Assembly: GCF_000177235.2 (NCBI RefSeq) | Contig: NC_014829.1 | Coordinates: 2,790,001-2,854,000, forward strand | Reading direction: 5' to 3' | DNA length: 64,000 nt | DNA from: Evansella cellulosilytica DSM 2522 | GTDB taxonomy: Bacteria > Bacillota > Bacilli > Bacillales > Salisediminibacteriaceae | Shown: positions 17,684 through 27,374 of the stretch, piece after piece | How the letters are laid out: every line of letters starts with the position of its first letter | How positions within the stretch are numbered: the first letter of the stretch is position 1 | Position numbers and translations under genes: made by a program | Notes under the pieces: model-generated | The model's database searches: none | Told to the model about the DNA's origin: nothing | Seen by the model: the letters and a program-made list of their open reading frames with translations, nothing else

Positions 17684-19621
17684 TTACTGTTCCTCTTCCT
17701 GTTTGTCACCCATTAGTATACGAATTTTTGATCCTTCTCGTACTCTTTCTCCTGGCAGAGGAGATTGTGTTACAACTTCTTTACCTTCTCCAGAAATATC
17801 GAGTTGAAATTCATAATACGCCTCATTGATTTCCCTCATCGATAGTCCTACGAGATCTGGAACTTCTACTATTGGTTCATCGTTCCAATTTAGTTCTTTT
17901 TCGATTTGACCATCTCTCTTTTCAACACCTAATGCTCTTAAACCGTCCTCCATAATATTGCCAACAATTGGTGCAGCAACAACTCCACCAAACTGCATCA
18001 CTTCTTTAGGGTTATCAATGGCGACATATACAACGATCTGTGGATCATCCGCTGGTGCAAAGCCAATAAAGGATACAATATGATTATTCTCTAAATATCT
18101 TCCACCTTGAGCCTTTTGTGCTGTTCCAGTTTTCCCGCCGACACGATACCCATCGACATAAGCACCTCGCCCAGAACCTTTTGCAACAACGTGCTCTAGA
18201 GCACGACGAATTTCAGCAGAAGTTTCTTCAGAAATAATATTCTCCTTCACTGTTGGTGTAGTCCTAGAAATGACCTCTCCTGTCTCATGGTCTAGCCATT
18301 CTTTCGCTAAGTACGGCTGAAATAGCTTACCTCCATTTACGGCCGCCGCTACAGCAGCAACTTGTTGAATAGGTGTAACGGAGACACCTTGACCAAAAGA
18401 AGTAGTAGCTAATTCAAGCGGACCGACAGCATCTATATCAAACAATATTCCAGTACCTTCCCCTTGTAGATCTATACCAGTCTCAGATCCAAAGCCAAAG
18501 CTATGGATATATTTAAACAACGTTTCCTTCCCTAACTCTTCACCTAAAGCGACAAAACCAGGGTTACAAGAATTTTGTACTACCTCTAAATATGTTTGTG
18601 AACCATGACCACCTTTTTTCCAACAACGAATGTTTTGACCTGCCACTTCAACATAGCCCGGGTCAAAAAATTCATCCTCATCTAAATCCACTATTCCTTC
18701 TTCTAGAGCTGCAGCTAGCGTAATAATCTTAAATGTCGAACCTGGCTCATATTGACTCCATACTGGCTTATTTTGGTTATATATTTCTGGTGGTACTTCT
18801 CTAAAGCGTTCTGGGTCATAGTCAGGTCTTGATGACATGCCTAAAATCTCTCCGGTATTTGGATCCATTGCAATTGCAATGGCACCGTCTGGATTATATG
18901 TTGCTTCTGCGATATCTAACTCTCTTTCGATTATCGTTTGAATATTAGAATCTATTGTTAACTTTAAGTCTTGGCCATCTATTGGAGGTGTATACTCATC
19001 CGCTAAATTTGGCATTCTTCTCCCTTTCGCATCTGAATAAAAAGAAACATGTCCTTGTTCACCTGATAGTTGTTCATCATAATATGCTTCTAGCCCTGTT
19101 AATCCTTGGTTATCAATCCCAGCAAAACCTAATACGTGTGATAAGTATTTGCCGAAAGGATAGTGGCGTTTATTATCTTCTGCAATATATACACCATCTA
19201 GCTTCAAATCTCTAACCTCTTGCGCTAATTCGTTGCTCATTTTTCTCCCTTCAGGATTTATCCTTACAATGGATGAGTTTTGCGTTACTAACTCATATGC
19301 CTTTTGTTGATCCATAGACAACACGGTTGATAATTGTGTAGCTACATTTGCGGGATCTGATACTTGACGTGGGACAACGAGAACAGATGGTGCGCTTATA
19401 TTTGTGGCGAGCGCAATGCCGTGGCGATCTAATATTTCTCCACGATTAGCTTCAAACGGAATATTTCTGCTCCACAAATCTTCTGCACGATCAGATATTT
19501 CATTCCCCATTACTAGTTGAACATAACCTAGTCGAATAATCATTACTGTAAATACAACTAAACCGATACTTAAAGCTAAAATAAGTCTTTTTCTTACTGT
19601 AACATTAGATACTCTTTTCAT
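17684..19621 (-). CDS. spoVD: SpoVD, sporulation-specific class B penicillin-binding protein
   Basis: This 645-residue transpeptidase is needed for spore cortex in B. subtilis. It has an N-terminal membrane anchor, a dimerisation domain (FEANRGEILDRHG), the active site YEPGSTFK (Ser about 295, as in the family), SCN, KTGTAQ, and one C-terminal PASTA domain (VEVPDLVGLSMREINEAYYE). GGGAGG precedes the ATG at 19621, and the longer frame to 19726 has no support. A terminator between pbpB and spoVD suggests its own promoter, probably sigma-E dependent, though I could not place one. Length equals B. subtilis SpoVD within one residue. Confidence 0.94.
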   Translation of the reverse strand: MKRVSNVTVRKRLILALSIGLVVFTVMIIRLGYVQLVMGNEISDRAEDLWSRNIPFEANRGEILDRHGIALATNISAPSVLVVPRQVSDPANVATQLSTVLSMDQQKAYELVTQNSSIVRINPEGRKMSNELAQEVRDLKLDGVYIAEDNKRHYPFGKYLSHVLGFAGIDNQGLTGLEAYYDEQLSGEQGHVSFYSDAKGRRMPNLADEYTPPIDGQDLKLTIDSNIQTIIERELDIAEATYNPDGAIAIAMDPNTGEILGMSSRPDYDPERFREVPPEIYNQNKPVWSQYEPGSTFKIITLAAALEEGIVDLDEDEFFDPGYVEVAGQNIRCWKKGGHGSQTYLEVVQNSCNPGFVALGEELGKETLFKYIHSFGFGSETGIDLQGEGTGILFDIDAVGPLELATTSFGQGVSVTPIQQVAAVAAAVNGGKLFQPYLAKEWLDHETGEVISRTTPTVKENIISEETSAEIRRALEHVVAKGSGRGAYVDGYRVGGKTGTAQKAQGGRYLENNHIVSFIGFAPADDPQIVVYVAIDNPKEVMQFGGVVAAPIVGNIMEDGLRALGVEKRDGQIEKELNWNDEPIVEVPDLVGLSMREINEAYYEFQLDISGEGKEVVTQSPLPGERVREGSKIRILMGDKQEEEQ

Positions 19622-19666
19622 CGTGAACCTCCCATGATTAAACACTATGGCTTGGTTCAGACATAT

Positions 19667-19698
19667 GAAAAAAATGGACAGGTTAGAACCCTGTCCAT
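19667..19698 (-). terminator. Terminator between pbpB and spoVD
   Basis: ATGGACAGG (19674-19682) pairs with CCTGTCCAT (19690-19698), followed on the minus strand by a run of seven T. It separates vegetative pbpB from sporulation spoVD. Confidence 0.8.
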
Positions 19699-19729
19699 CA
19701 ATTTTTCTATGAAACTTGACCCGCATCCC

Positions 19730-21946
19730 TTAATCTGAAGAATTCTCTTCCACATCAACTGACTCTTCTAAATGTTCCTCTACCTCTTCATCATACTCTA
19801 TTTCCTCTTCTTGATATTGCCCAGGTGGATATAAGCTTAAGGTAATGCTGTTAACATCTGACAACGCCGTTCCAGGTGTCGGTGACTGAACCTCGACAAA
19901 ACCATGACCTTCAATATCTGCTTCTACCTCTGCCATTTGTAAAAACGCATAAACGTGCCTAATAGACCATCGAGACATATTTGGCATCACAATGGAGTCA
20001 CCATCTGTCAATAGTAACACTTTTTCTCCACTTAAAATTTCTTGCCCTGCCGTCGGGTATTGCTTAACGACTTCACTACCATCTCCAATGATTTGAACTT
20101 GAAATCCTTCATCCTCCAGTAACGATAGTGCCTCAGATGTAGACATACCTTCTACATCATGCAATATTACTTCATTATCGTGGTCCCCATTACCTATCGG
20201 CTCTGAAGGGGCAATGTTCATATATTGAAGACTTTGGTTCATAACAGACTTAAATATTGTTGATACAGGTAAACTACCAGATTCATATTCTTCAATCTTT
20301 GGACGTTCTACAGCTACGTAAACGATGATTTCAGGGTCTTCAGCTGGTGCCATTCCTAAAAAGGAGTAAATAAAATTTCCATGCCCGTCCATATACGCGC
20401 CATCATCCTGGAGTATTTGTGCAGTCCCTGTTTTTCCTGCAACTCTAAATCCTTCAATTGCATATGGTCTCCCAGTACCAACTTCAGAAGTAACTACTGC
20501 CTCCATATGCTTGATTACTTCCTGTGCTGTTTCACTTGAAATTGGTTGACCAATTACTTCAGGTTCAAACTCTTCGATAATGGCACCATCATCAGCAGAT
20601 ACGATTTTATCGATAATATAAGGCTGTAACATCTCTCCATGATTTGCAATTGCAGTCGCCGCTTGTACTTGCTGTATTGGCGTTACCGCACTTGCCTGTC
20701 CAAATGCTGAAGTAGCAGCATCTATCCGCTGGTTTCTTGCAATTGCACTTGAGATTTCTCCTGGTAAATCAATGCCTGTTGGCTCATAAAAACCGAAAGC
20801 ATCTAAATAATGATACACTCTTTCTGGTTGAAGCTTTTCTAACGCTAGTATAGAAAAGGCTACATTGGATGACCTTTGAAACCCTTCGTCAAATGTAATT
20901 TGTCCCCAACCACTTCGTTGATGATCATGGATTCTATCTGGTCCTATTTGATAGGAACCAGATTGGAAATACTCTTCCCCGTTATACACGCCTTCCTCGA
21001 TTGAAGCAGCTAGTGTAAAGATTTTCATCGTTGAACCTGGTTCAAACCGAGAAGCAATATTAAAGTTAGTATAATTCGTAATAGATTCATATTGGTTCGG
21101 ATTAAAGCTTGGTCGATTAGACATCCCTAATATTTCGCCCGTTTTTGCATTGGCAACGATTGCCATCATTCGTTCCGGTTTATATTCTTCATCTACTTGG
21201 TTCATCGTCTGCTCAATGGCCATTTGTATTTTTGTGTCTATTGTTAGATAAACGTTGTCTCCGTTCTTTGGAGGTTCTATCACATCATTAGTATTCACTA
21301 ATCTTCGGTTTTTACCGTCTTTTTGGTAAGTAATTCGCCCATGTTCTTCTTGTAAGTAATCTTGTAAACTACTTTCTAACCCCATCCTTGCAGTGGACAT
21401 ATCTCTTTCTGTATATCCTATTACATGTGAAGCAAATGTCTGCTTTGGATAGTAGCGCCGTGGTTCCTCCCGAAAATGAATACCAGGTAATTGTAACGCT
21501 TCAACTTCACTCATTTTTTCAAAGCTTAAAAACTTCGCTTGCGGTCCAAGCTCCACTTGTACACGATCATTTTCAATCCCTCTATTTAGTATATCCTCAA
21601 TTACTGTCGCATCAATGTCAAGTACGTTACTTAATTGTAGCGCTGTATTTTCAACATCGGTTACTCTATTTTCATAACGTTCATGAATGACAGCTTCAAT
21701 AGTATATGAAGGTATTTCCTCTGCAAGTACTTCGCCATTTCTATCAAGGATAGCTCCTCTTTTTCCCTCTATTATTCTTGATTGGCTCCACCTTTGCTCT
21801 AATAATTCTTCAATATCATATCCTTGAACTTCCTTTGCAGCTTGTATATATACAAACCTCGAAAACATCACACCTGCACCAAATAAAATGAGGAACAGGA
21901 TAAAAATTGCACGCTTAGTAACAATGTTGTTCTTTTTTTGCTCCAC
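19730..21946 (-). CDS. pbpB: Penicillin-binding protein 2B, septal transpeptidase
   Basis: This class B PBP of about 738 residues is essential for septation in Bacillus. It has a membrane anchor (AIFILFLILFGAGVMFSRFVY), IEGKRGAILDRNGEVLAEE, the active site FEPGSTMK (Ser about 305), SSN, KTGTAQ, two PASTA domains (from VILHDVEGMSTSEALSLL and from VMPNMSRWSIRHVYAFL) and a very acidic C-terminal tail. The GTG at 21946 behind GGGGG is my preferred start. A TTG at 21973 in the same frame would add nine residues. Unlike the tight ftsL-pbpB pair of B. subtilis, a 16-bp hairpin lies between them. Confidence 0.94.
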   Translation of the reverse strand: MEQKKNNIVTKRAIFILFLILFGAGVMFSRFVYIQAAKEVQGYDIEELLEQRWSQSRIIEGKRGAILDRNGEVLAEEIPSYTIEAVIHERYENRVTDVENTALQLSNVLDIDATVIEDILNRGIENDRVQVELGPQAKFLSFEKMSEVEALQLPGIHFREEPRRYYPKQTFASHVIGYTERDMSTARMGLESSLQDYLQEEHGRITYQKDGKNRRLVNTNDVIEPPKNGDNVYLTIDTKIQMAIEQTMNQVDEEYKPERMMAIVANAKTGEILGMSNRPSFNPNQYESITNYTNFNIASRFEPGSTMKIFTLAASIEEGVYNGEEYFQSGSYQIGPDRIHDHQRSGWGQITFDEGFQRSSNVAFSILALEKLQPERVYHYLDAFGFYEPTGIDLPGEISSAIARNQRIDAATSAFGQASAVTPIQQVQAATAIANHGEMLQPYIIDKIVSADDGAIIEEFEPEVIGQPISSETAQEVIKHMEAVVTSEVGTGRPYAIEGFRVAGKTGTAQILQDDGAYMDGHGNFIYSFLGMAPAEDPEIIVYVAVERPKIEEYESGSLPVSTIFKSVMNQSLQYMNIAPSEPIGNGDHDNEVILHDVEGMSTSEALSLLEDEGFQVQIIGDGSEVVKQYPTAGQEILSGEKVLLLTDGDSIVMPNMSRWSIRHVYAFLQMAEVEADIEGHGFVEVQSPTPGTALSDVNSITLSLYPPGQYQEEEIEYDEEVEEHLEESVDVEENSSD

Positions 21947-21982
21947 GCTACCAATGCCCCCTACTCCACACAAGATTTTAAA

Positions 21983-22022
21983 GGGTGACTAAAAAGGTAA
22001 AAATTGACCTTTTTAGTCACCC
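21983..22022 (-). terminator. Perfect 16-bp hairpin between ftsL and pbpB (repeated family)
   Basis: GGGTGACTAAAAAGGT and its exact complement flank an eight-base loop. On the minus strand the 3' half reads AATTTTTACCTTTTTAGTC, very close to the IS110 target near 27.87 kb. It would reduce ftsL read-through into pbpB unless pbpB has its own promoter. Confidence 0.75.
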
Positions 22023-22133
22023 AATTAGTTAATAGCTGATTTTACCCTCTCTTAAAAACCTGATGAATAGAGGTAACATCAGTATTTAAGAAGAACATAA
22101 TTGTAGTATCTGCTATTCTATATCAATCATTTT

Positions 22134-22499
22134 TTAGTGATTATTTGAATGCGTGTACCTAACATTATTTGGATCTAAAACCATCCCCATCTCTTTCGCT
22201 TCGGATAAGATACGTTCTGGATCAGACAATTCCATCACTTGCAAATTTAGCGCTTCATTTGCATTCACCTGCTGTTGAATCCCTCGTTCTGTTTGCTGTA
22301 TTTGATGGTTTGTTATGTAAATAGAAGCATAATTTGATATTACCATAAAAAGCACCATTACGACTGCAATAATTGCAGCGGAAAATATTACCTTTTCCCC
22401 TTTTGTAATACCGCCTTTAAAAACTTTTTGTTTACTTGGTTGTTGTTTTATTGATGGGTGTGTTAATGGCTCTGTTTGTCTCTGAACGAGTGGACTCAT
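22134..22499 (-). CDS. ftsL: Cell division protein FtsL
   Basis: This 121-residue bitopic protein has a cytoplasmic basic N-terminus, a membrane segment (VIFSAAIIAVVMVLFMVISNYASIY is within it, residues ~37-62) and an extracellular leucine-zipper-like coiled coil ending ELSDPERILSEAKEMGMVLD, which is the conserved Septum_form motif. It partners DivIC and DivIB and recruits PBP2B. Size and position after rsmH match B. subtilis (117 residues). Confidence 0.9.
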   Translation of the reverse strand: MSPLVQRQTEPLTHPSIKQQPSKQKVFKGGITKGEKVIFSAAIIAVVMVLFMVISNYASIYITNHQIQQTERGIQQQVNANEALNLQVMELSDPERILSEAKEMGMVLDPNNVRYTHSNNH

Positions 22500-22513
22500 T
22501 TTTTCTCCTCCTT

Positions 22514-23446
22514 TTACTGTTTTTCTGCAATTCTTAGCTTTGCAGATTGCGCTCTCGAATTGTTTTCTAACTCTTCTTCACTAGCAAGTATTGGTTTTTT
22601 ATTGACGAGCATTAATTCTGGTTTGTGAGATTCGGGTATTACCGGTAAACCTCTCGGTAAATCTTTAGGTGTACTTTTATTTTTAAATACATGTTTACAA
22701 ATTCGATCTTCGAGGGAATGAAATGTAATAACTGCAATTCTCCCCTTTTCAGTAGTCATATCTATCGCATCGTATAAAGCTTGCTCAAACACATTTAATT
22801 CATCATTAACTGCTATTCTAATTGCCTGAAAAGTTCTTTTAGCAGGATGTCCACCTTTTCTTCTTGCTGGAGCAGGTATGGCATCTTTTATAATGTCAAC
22901 TAATTCGAATGTTGTTTTAATAGGGCTAACTTCCCTTGCCTTTTCAATTTTCCTAGCAATATGCTTAGCAAACCTTTCCTCCCCATACCTTGATATCACT
23001 TTCATAATGTCTTCAAATGGCCAATTATTAACTACTTCATAAGCAGTTAATGACTGTCCTCGGTCCATTCTCATATCAAGTGGGGCATCAAAACGATAAC
23101 TAAAGCCACGCTCGGGTTCATCAAATTGTGGTGAGGAAACACCTAAATCAAAAACGAACCCATCTACAGAGCTATATCCTAAATGAGTAAGCTCTTGCTT
23201 TAAGTATTGAAAGTTACTATGTACAAAGATAATTTTATCCCGAAAAGGGGCTAATCTTTCTTTTGCATGAGACAAGGCTACTTCATCTTGGTCAAAAGAA
23301 ATAAGCTTTCCATTAGCGCCAAGCATAGAAGCGATTCTCTCACTATGCCCTCCCCCTCCTAAAGTACAATCGACATATACACCATCTTCATGGATATTTA
23401 ATCCTTTTACTGTTTCTTCTTTCAAAACGGTCTCATGCTCAAACAT
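22514..23446 (-). CDS. rsmH: 16S rRNA C1402 N4-methyltransferase RsmH
   Basis: This 310-residue SAM-dependent methyltransferase modifies the ribosomal P-site cytosine 1402. Motifs include [13 protein letters not shown], the SAM loop [44 protein letters not shown] and [24 protein letters not shown] before the ATG at 23446 sets the start, and the longer frame to 23512 would run into the mraZ side without a site. The gene was formerly called mraW. Confidence 0.95.
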   Translation of the reverse strand: MFEHETVLKEETVKGLNIHEDGVYVDCTLGGGGHSERIASMLGANGKLISFDQDEVALSHAKERLAPFRDKIIFVHSNFQYLKQELTHLGYSSVDGFVFDLGVSSPQFDEPERGFSYRFDAPLDMRMDRGQSLTAYEVVNNWPFEDIMKVISRYGEERFAKHIARKIEKAREVSPIKTTFELVDIIKDAIPAPARRKGGHPAKRTFQAIRIAVNDELNVFEQALYDAIDMTTEKGRIAVITFHSLEDRICKHVFKNKSTPKDLPRGLPVIPESHKPELMLVNKKPILASEEELENNSRAQSAKLRIAEKQ

Positions 23447-23492
23447 CGATGTTATCCTCCTTTTTTCCGAAGAAACGAAAGCGGTATTACTT

Positions 23493-23924
23493 TTATAAAT
23501 CAAAATCAACAATTCCTTCTGCTATTTCAGCAAAAGATTCTTCGGACTCTGCAAAATATTCTTCCCAAATTGCTTTACTCCAAATCTCCACACGATTGGA
23601 TACACCAATCACTACACACTCTTTTGTTAATTGAGCATAATTTCTCAGTGTGGAAGCTATATTCACCCGTCCCTGCTTGTCCAATTCACATTCAGTTGCA
23701 CCAGAAAAGAAAAAACGTGTAAATGCACGTGCATCTTTTTTAGTAAAGGGGAGTGTTTTTAATTTCTGTTCTAATTGTTTCCATTCATCCTCTGGATAAA
23801 CAAATAAACATTTATCCATTCCTCTGGTGACGACGAAGGAGGATCCTAATGATTCACGAAATTTAGCTGGAACAATCATTCTACCCTTTTCATCTATAGA
23901 ATGATGAAACTCACCCATGAACAT
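23493..23924 (-). CDS. mraZ: MraZ, transcriptional regulator of the dcw cluster
   Basis: This 143-residue protein holds two SpoVT/AbrB-like MraZ repeats, each with a DxxGR core: [18 protein letters not shown] and [19 protein letters not shown]. It forms ring-like oligomers that bind repeats upstream of its own gene and repress the dcw operon. The start [14 protein letters not shown] matches homologues exactly, behind GGGGAGGGGG. The upstream DNA carries three GTGG repeats at 10-base intervals. Confidence 0.95.
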   Translation of the reverse strand: MFMGEFHHSIDEKGRMIVPAKFRESLGSSFVVTRGMDKCLFVYPEDEWKQLEQKLKTLPFTKKDARAFTRFFFSGATECELDKQGRVNIASTLRNYAQLTKECVVIGVSNRVEIWSKAIWEEYFAESEESFAEIAEGIVDFDL

Positions 23925-23960
23925 TAAAATCCACCCCCTCCCCACTTTCTAACACTAATT

Positions 23961-23986
23961 TACCACACTCCCCCACTTTACACCAC
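23961..23986 (-). promoter_or_regulatory. Putative MraZ operator: three GTGG boxes, 10-base period
   Basis: On the minus strand GTGGTG (23981-23986), GTGGGG (23971-23976) and GTGGTA (23961-23966) are spaced four bases apart, 37-62 bases before the mraZ start. MraZ proteins bind arrays of TGGG/GTGG repeats of this spacing. No clear -10/-35 pair was found around them, and the rest of 23987-24160 is AT-rich without a gene. Confidence 0.65.
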
Positions 23987-24160
23987 TCTATATTTAAATT
24001 TTTATGAAAAAGAACTATCGAGTTAAATTGGCTTATTTAGTTGTTATTCGATTTTTAAAGGGGATTAATGCTGATTATCATCAATAATGACCTATTTTCA
24101 CGTTATAATACGTTATTTTTTGTCTATCTATTGTTTTTATTGCTTTCGTGATTAATTAAC

Positions 24161-24191
24161 AAAAAACGCTCCGACAAAAAATGTCGGAGCG
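24161..24191 (-). terminator. Terminator after bshC
   Basis: GCTCCGACA (24168-24176) pairs with TGTCGGAGC (24182-24190), with a T run on the minus strand. Confidence 0.85.
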
Positions 24192-24199
24192 CAATACAT

Positions 24200-25825
24200 T
24201 TATAAATATACGTATAGAAATTTTCCTACTAAAGTTTTTTCCTTATGTAAATCTTTAAGTAACCCCAGTATAGCATCTGGGCCGTATTGATTTAAAAAAG
24301 GGAGAATATTCAAATATCGCTCTTGTAAATTCCCTTCGGGTTTTATTTCTACCGCCACTTCATCAAACTTCTTTAAAGCAAACATCTGATGATTTTCAAC
24401 ATACTTATTTATTCTTTTTTCATAAAGTATAAGGTCATTTGCAATGATCTCTCTTTGACGTTCATGAATAAACTGTAGATCACCAAGTGGTTGTAGTTCT
24501 GTAGCTAAATTGTCTAAGCTTTTTTCCATTTCTTTTTTTAGTTTATCAAAAGGATCCGATATTTCAATTGGGGTATTCTCTTTTCTCCAAGCGATCTTCT
24601 CGCTCTCAACACCATTCATCGTCACATCATGAGGAGACTTATTCATCCATGCTAAATTTTTCTCTGTTCTCCTTGATAGAAAGGCGATTTGTACTCGTGG
24701 ATAAACGAGAGGCATTGTGATTCCACTTGAATGAAACACTTTTTTTAATGTCGCCCAATATTTTAGTTCTCCAGGTCCTGCAACAAACGAGATTACTGGT
24801 AATAATTTGTCTTGCATGACAGGCCGTGTAACAACATTATTACTAAAGTGGTCCGGATTTCCCTCTAATTTTTCGAGCAATTCCGATATTATCCACTTTC
24901 TCCCACTGTTTTTTTCCCGAAAATGTGCGCCGTCTTTTTCCAACAAGAAACGCTGACCTTGATCGTGAACGAATAAATGGGCATTGCTTTTATCAATTTC
25001 AATCGGTTCTCCGAATCCACTATCTTTAAACTTTTTAGCGACTTCATAAAAGGATGAACGAATCTCATCGTTATTTTCTAACATTTCCTTAAAATACGGC
25101 TTCTCTAATTTTCTAATATTAATATCAGCTGCATCCATTAATACTAGCCCTGTACCTTTAAAGATACGGTGTATAATTTTAGCAAACCAATCAACGTAAG
25201 TGACATCTTCTTTAAGGTCATTCATTAATGATTCGTATAATTTCTTAATATAGGGAGTTTCTTTTAAGAATTTTAACCCTTCGTTTATTAATTGCTTTCC
25301 TTCTTCCATTCGAATTTGTCTATTAGATACTGGTATTTTCAAATCATTACGTTCTTTTAGTACTAGCTTCCTCGTTGTTGACCTTTGATGGAAATATGTA
25401 TGGTTGACTTCGTCAATGTCATGATCTTCTCCAGCAATCCAAAAGATTGGCACAACAGGGACATTTAATTCCCTCTCGATCACGGAAGCTTCATGTATGA
25501 TTGATATAATTTTATTGATTGTATATATAGGTCCAGTAAGCAATCCAGCTTGTTGACCACCGACAACAACGACAGAATTGTCCATTTTGATCCGGTCAAT
25601 TTGTGAAAAAGTGTCTTTATCATCCGTAAATTGAGCGTTAAAATTTTTAAGTGCTTCTATTAATCCACTGCGGTCATATGATCTTTTATTAACATCTTCG
25701 TATCTTTCGATTAGTCCATCTGTGTTCAAAGGATACTCAAAGTACTCCATAATAGTCGCATCTTCATTCATGTATTTTTGTAAAAAGGTTTTAGGCTCTA
25801 CATGCTCTTCACAAACCACTTTCAT
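24200..25825 (-). CDS. bshC: Bacillithiol biosynthesis cysteine-adding enzyme BshC
   Basis: This 541-residue member of the BshC family (formerly YllA) carries out the last step of bacillithiol synthesis, adding cysteine to glucosaminyl malate. Family landmarks are VVVVGGQQAGLLTGPIYTINK, VPIFWIAGEDHDIDEVNH, SFVAGPGELKYWATLKKVF and a C-terminal coiled coil. The position, just upstream of mraZ in transcription order, matches B. subtilis. Length is normal (539). The ATG at 25825 follows an AAAGG-type site. Confidence 0.94.
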   Translation of the reverse strand: MKVVCEEHVEPKTFLQKYMNEDATIMEYFEYPLNTDGLIERYEDVNKRSYDRSGLIEALKNFNAQFTDDKDTFSQIDRIKMDNSVVVVGGQQAGLLTGPIYTINKIISIIHEASVIERELNVPVVPIFWIAGEDHDIDEVNHTYFHQRSTTRKLVLKERNDLKIPVSNRQIRMEEGKQLINEGLKFLKETPYIKKLYESLMNDLKEDVTYVDWFAKIIHRIFKGTGLVLMDAADINIRKLEKPYFKEMLENNDEIRSSFYEVAKKFKDSGFGEPIEIDKSNAHLFVHDQGQRFLLEKDGAHFREKNSGRKWIISELLEKLEGNPDHFSNNVVTRPVMQDKLLPVISFVAGPGELKYWATLKKVFHSSGITMPLVYPRVQIAFLSRRTEKNLAWMNKSPHDVTMNGVESEKIAWRKENTPIEISDPFDKLKKEMEKSLDNLATELQPLGDLQFIHERQREIIANDLILYEKRINKYVENHQMFALKKFDEVAVEIKPEGNLQERYLNILPFLNQYGPDAILGLLKDLHKEKTLVGKFLYVYL

Positions 25826-25926
25826 TTTTTATACAACCTTTCACATCTGCTTGGTGAGTTCAATGTTCAAATAATTTCCGTTTCATTATAACAGATATAT
25901 ATACCCTCACCAATAAACTTGCTCCA

Positions 25927-26337
25927 TCAATTTCCTTGTACAATAATTTTCGTGACTATTTCAGATATGAGCCCATATATCATCAATATAAAATATAAAA
26001 AGAAAAACACAAAAAATTGAAAACGCCACACACCTTTAATAATTTTTCCAATATGAATATCCTCGTACATCTTCCAATGTAAATATGTAAAAAATGTTGC
26101 TGTTAATAACACAAATAAAATGAATAACCAAATAAGTTCAAAACCCCATATTTGTAATATGATAAAGTATACAGCTATCATAAATAACAGTGCTGTACAA
26201 TCTACTGCTAGCTTTATTGCAAAAAGTTTATTATGTGTCGACTTTACGGCTACAATGTATACAAGATATAAACCTATTAACGGTACAGTCACAAGCGTTG
26301 CGATAACATATATTAGTGTATCACTAAAAACCCCCAC
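25927..26337 (-). CDS. DUF3397-type four-helix membrane protein
   Basis: This 136-residue protein is almost entirely hydrophobic, with four predicted membrane segments (residues ~5-28, 38-58, 64-84, 106-130). It resembles the DUF3397 family found between panE and bshC in Bacillus. No function is known. The GTG at 26337 directly follows the panE stop with AGGAGG seven bases upstream, so it is coupled to panE. A longer frame to 26403 lies inside panE and is unlikely. Confidence 0.7.
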   Translation of the reverse strand: MGVFSDTLIYVIATLVTVPLIGLYLVYIVAVKSTHNKLFAIKLAVDCTALLFMIAVYFIILQIWGFELIWLFILFVLLTATFFTYLHWKMYEDIHIGKIIKGVWRFQFFVFFFLYFILMIYGLISEIVTKIIVQGN

Positions 26338-26338
26338 C

Positions 26339-27217
26339 TTACCTCCTCCTCTCAAGACCGAGTATTGAATGATGAACAAATGATATGATTGGTACTTGTA
26401 CACCTGACTTTTCTGCCTCTTTTAATAAGTAACCTGTAATCGACTCAATTTCTGTTTTAGTATTATTTCTTATGTCACGATACATCGACGATTCATTTTT
26501 TGCAGTATTTTTAATAACCTCTAAAACCGTTTCCCACTCATTTTCACATAATTGAAGAATTGTTCTTCCTTCGTCAAACAACTTTTTTACATTATGAGAG
26601 AAATTGTCTTGTAATAACTCCCCATTTTTCACACTATACATAGCAGTAAGGGGGTTAATGACTAGGTTGATTAAAAGCTTTTGTTTTATTAAGTACATTA
26701 TATTATCTACATAGATGATTGGAAATTGTTTTTCACTTTTTAGAACACAAAAAGGAGATGAACCTCCAGTAATACTTCCTATCGATATTTTACCTACTCC
26801 AGTATGAGATACAGTATATGAATTTATCTTCATTGCACCATGAGTTACTACACCAGCATAGATGTCTGTTGACAAATTCTCTTTTGCCATGTCGAGGTGA
26901 CCCATCCCGTTTTGCAGAAATATAATAGGAGGTAACCTTTTAACACCTTGCCATTTCTTCAGAAAAATAGGAATACCACTTTGTTTCGTCGCAACAATCC
27001 ACAAGTCGTTAGGATCTACATTTGTGTATTCTTCGAAACATTCAACATTGACTCGCACTTTATAAGAAGGTGGTTCATTTAAAGTGATACCATTTTCCAT
27101 TATTATCTTTCTCTGTTTTTCTGATCTAGTAACTAATGTGACATCATATCCACTTTTAGAAAAGTAGACAGCACATAATAGTCCAATTGCACCACCACCA
27201 AACACAACCACTTTCAT
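26339..27217 (-). CDS. panE: 2-dehydropantoate 2-reductase
   Basis: This 292-residue NADPH enzyme of pantothenate synthesis has the N-terminal Rossmann motif VVVFGGGAIGLLCAVYFSKSG. ATKQSG and LQNGMGHLDMAKENL are active-site-region motifs. The C-terminal helical domain has KQKLLINLVINPLTAMYSVKNG, whose lysine is the expected catalytic residue, and a late NTKTEIESITGYLL motif. By position it corresponds to ylbQ of B. subtilis. It is divergent from ylbP. Confidence 0.88.
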   Translation of the reverse strand: MKVVVFGGGAIGLLCAVYFSKSGYDVTLVTRSEKQRKIIMENGITLNEPPSYKVRVNVECFEEYTNVDPNDLWIVATKQSGIPIFLKKWQGVKRLPPIIFLQNGMGHLDMAKENLSTDIYAGVVTHGAMKINSYTVSHTGVGKISIGSITGGSSPFCVLKSEKQFPIIYVDNIMYLIKQKLLINLVINPLTAMYSVKNGELLQDNFSHNVKKLFDEGRTILQLCENEWETVLEVIKNTAKNESSMYRDIRNNTKTEIESITGYLLKEAEKSGVQVPIISFVHHSILGLERRR

Positions 27218-27374
27218 GTTATTGCCTCCATTCAGGACTATAGTCTTCTTTATTTTAGCATATAGTGGAAGATTTGCTTTATTTTGAATAAAAATCTTTT
27301 ATTTTCAATAACTTATAAATTATAATTGAGTATGAGTTATTGAAAACGCTTATAACTTCAAGGGGGAATCTATA

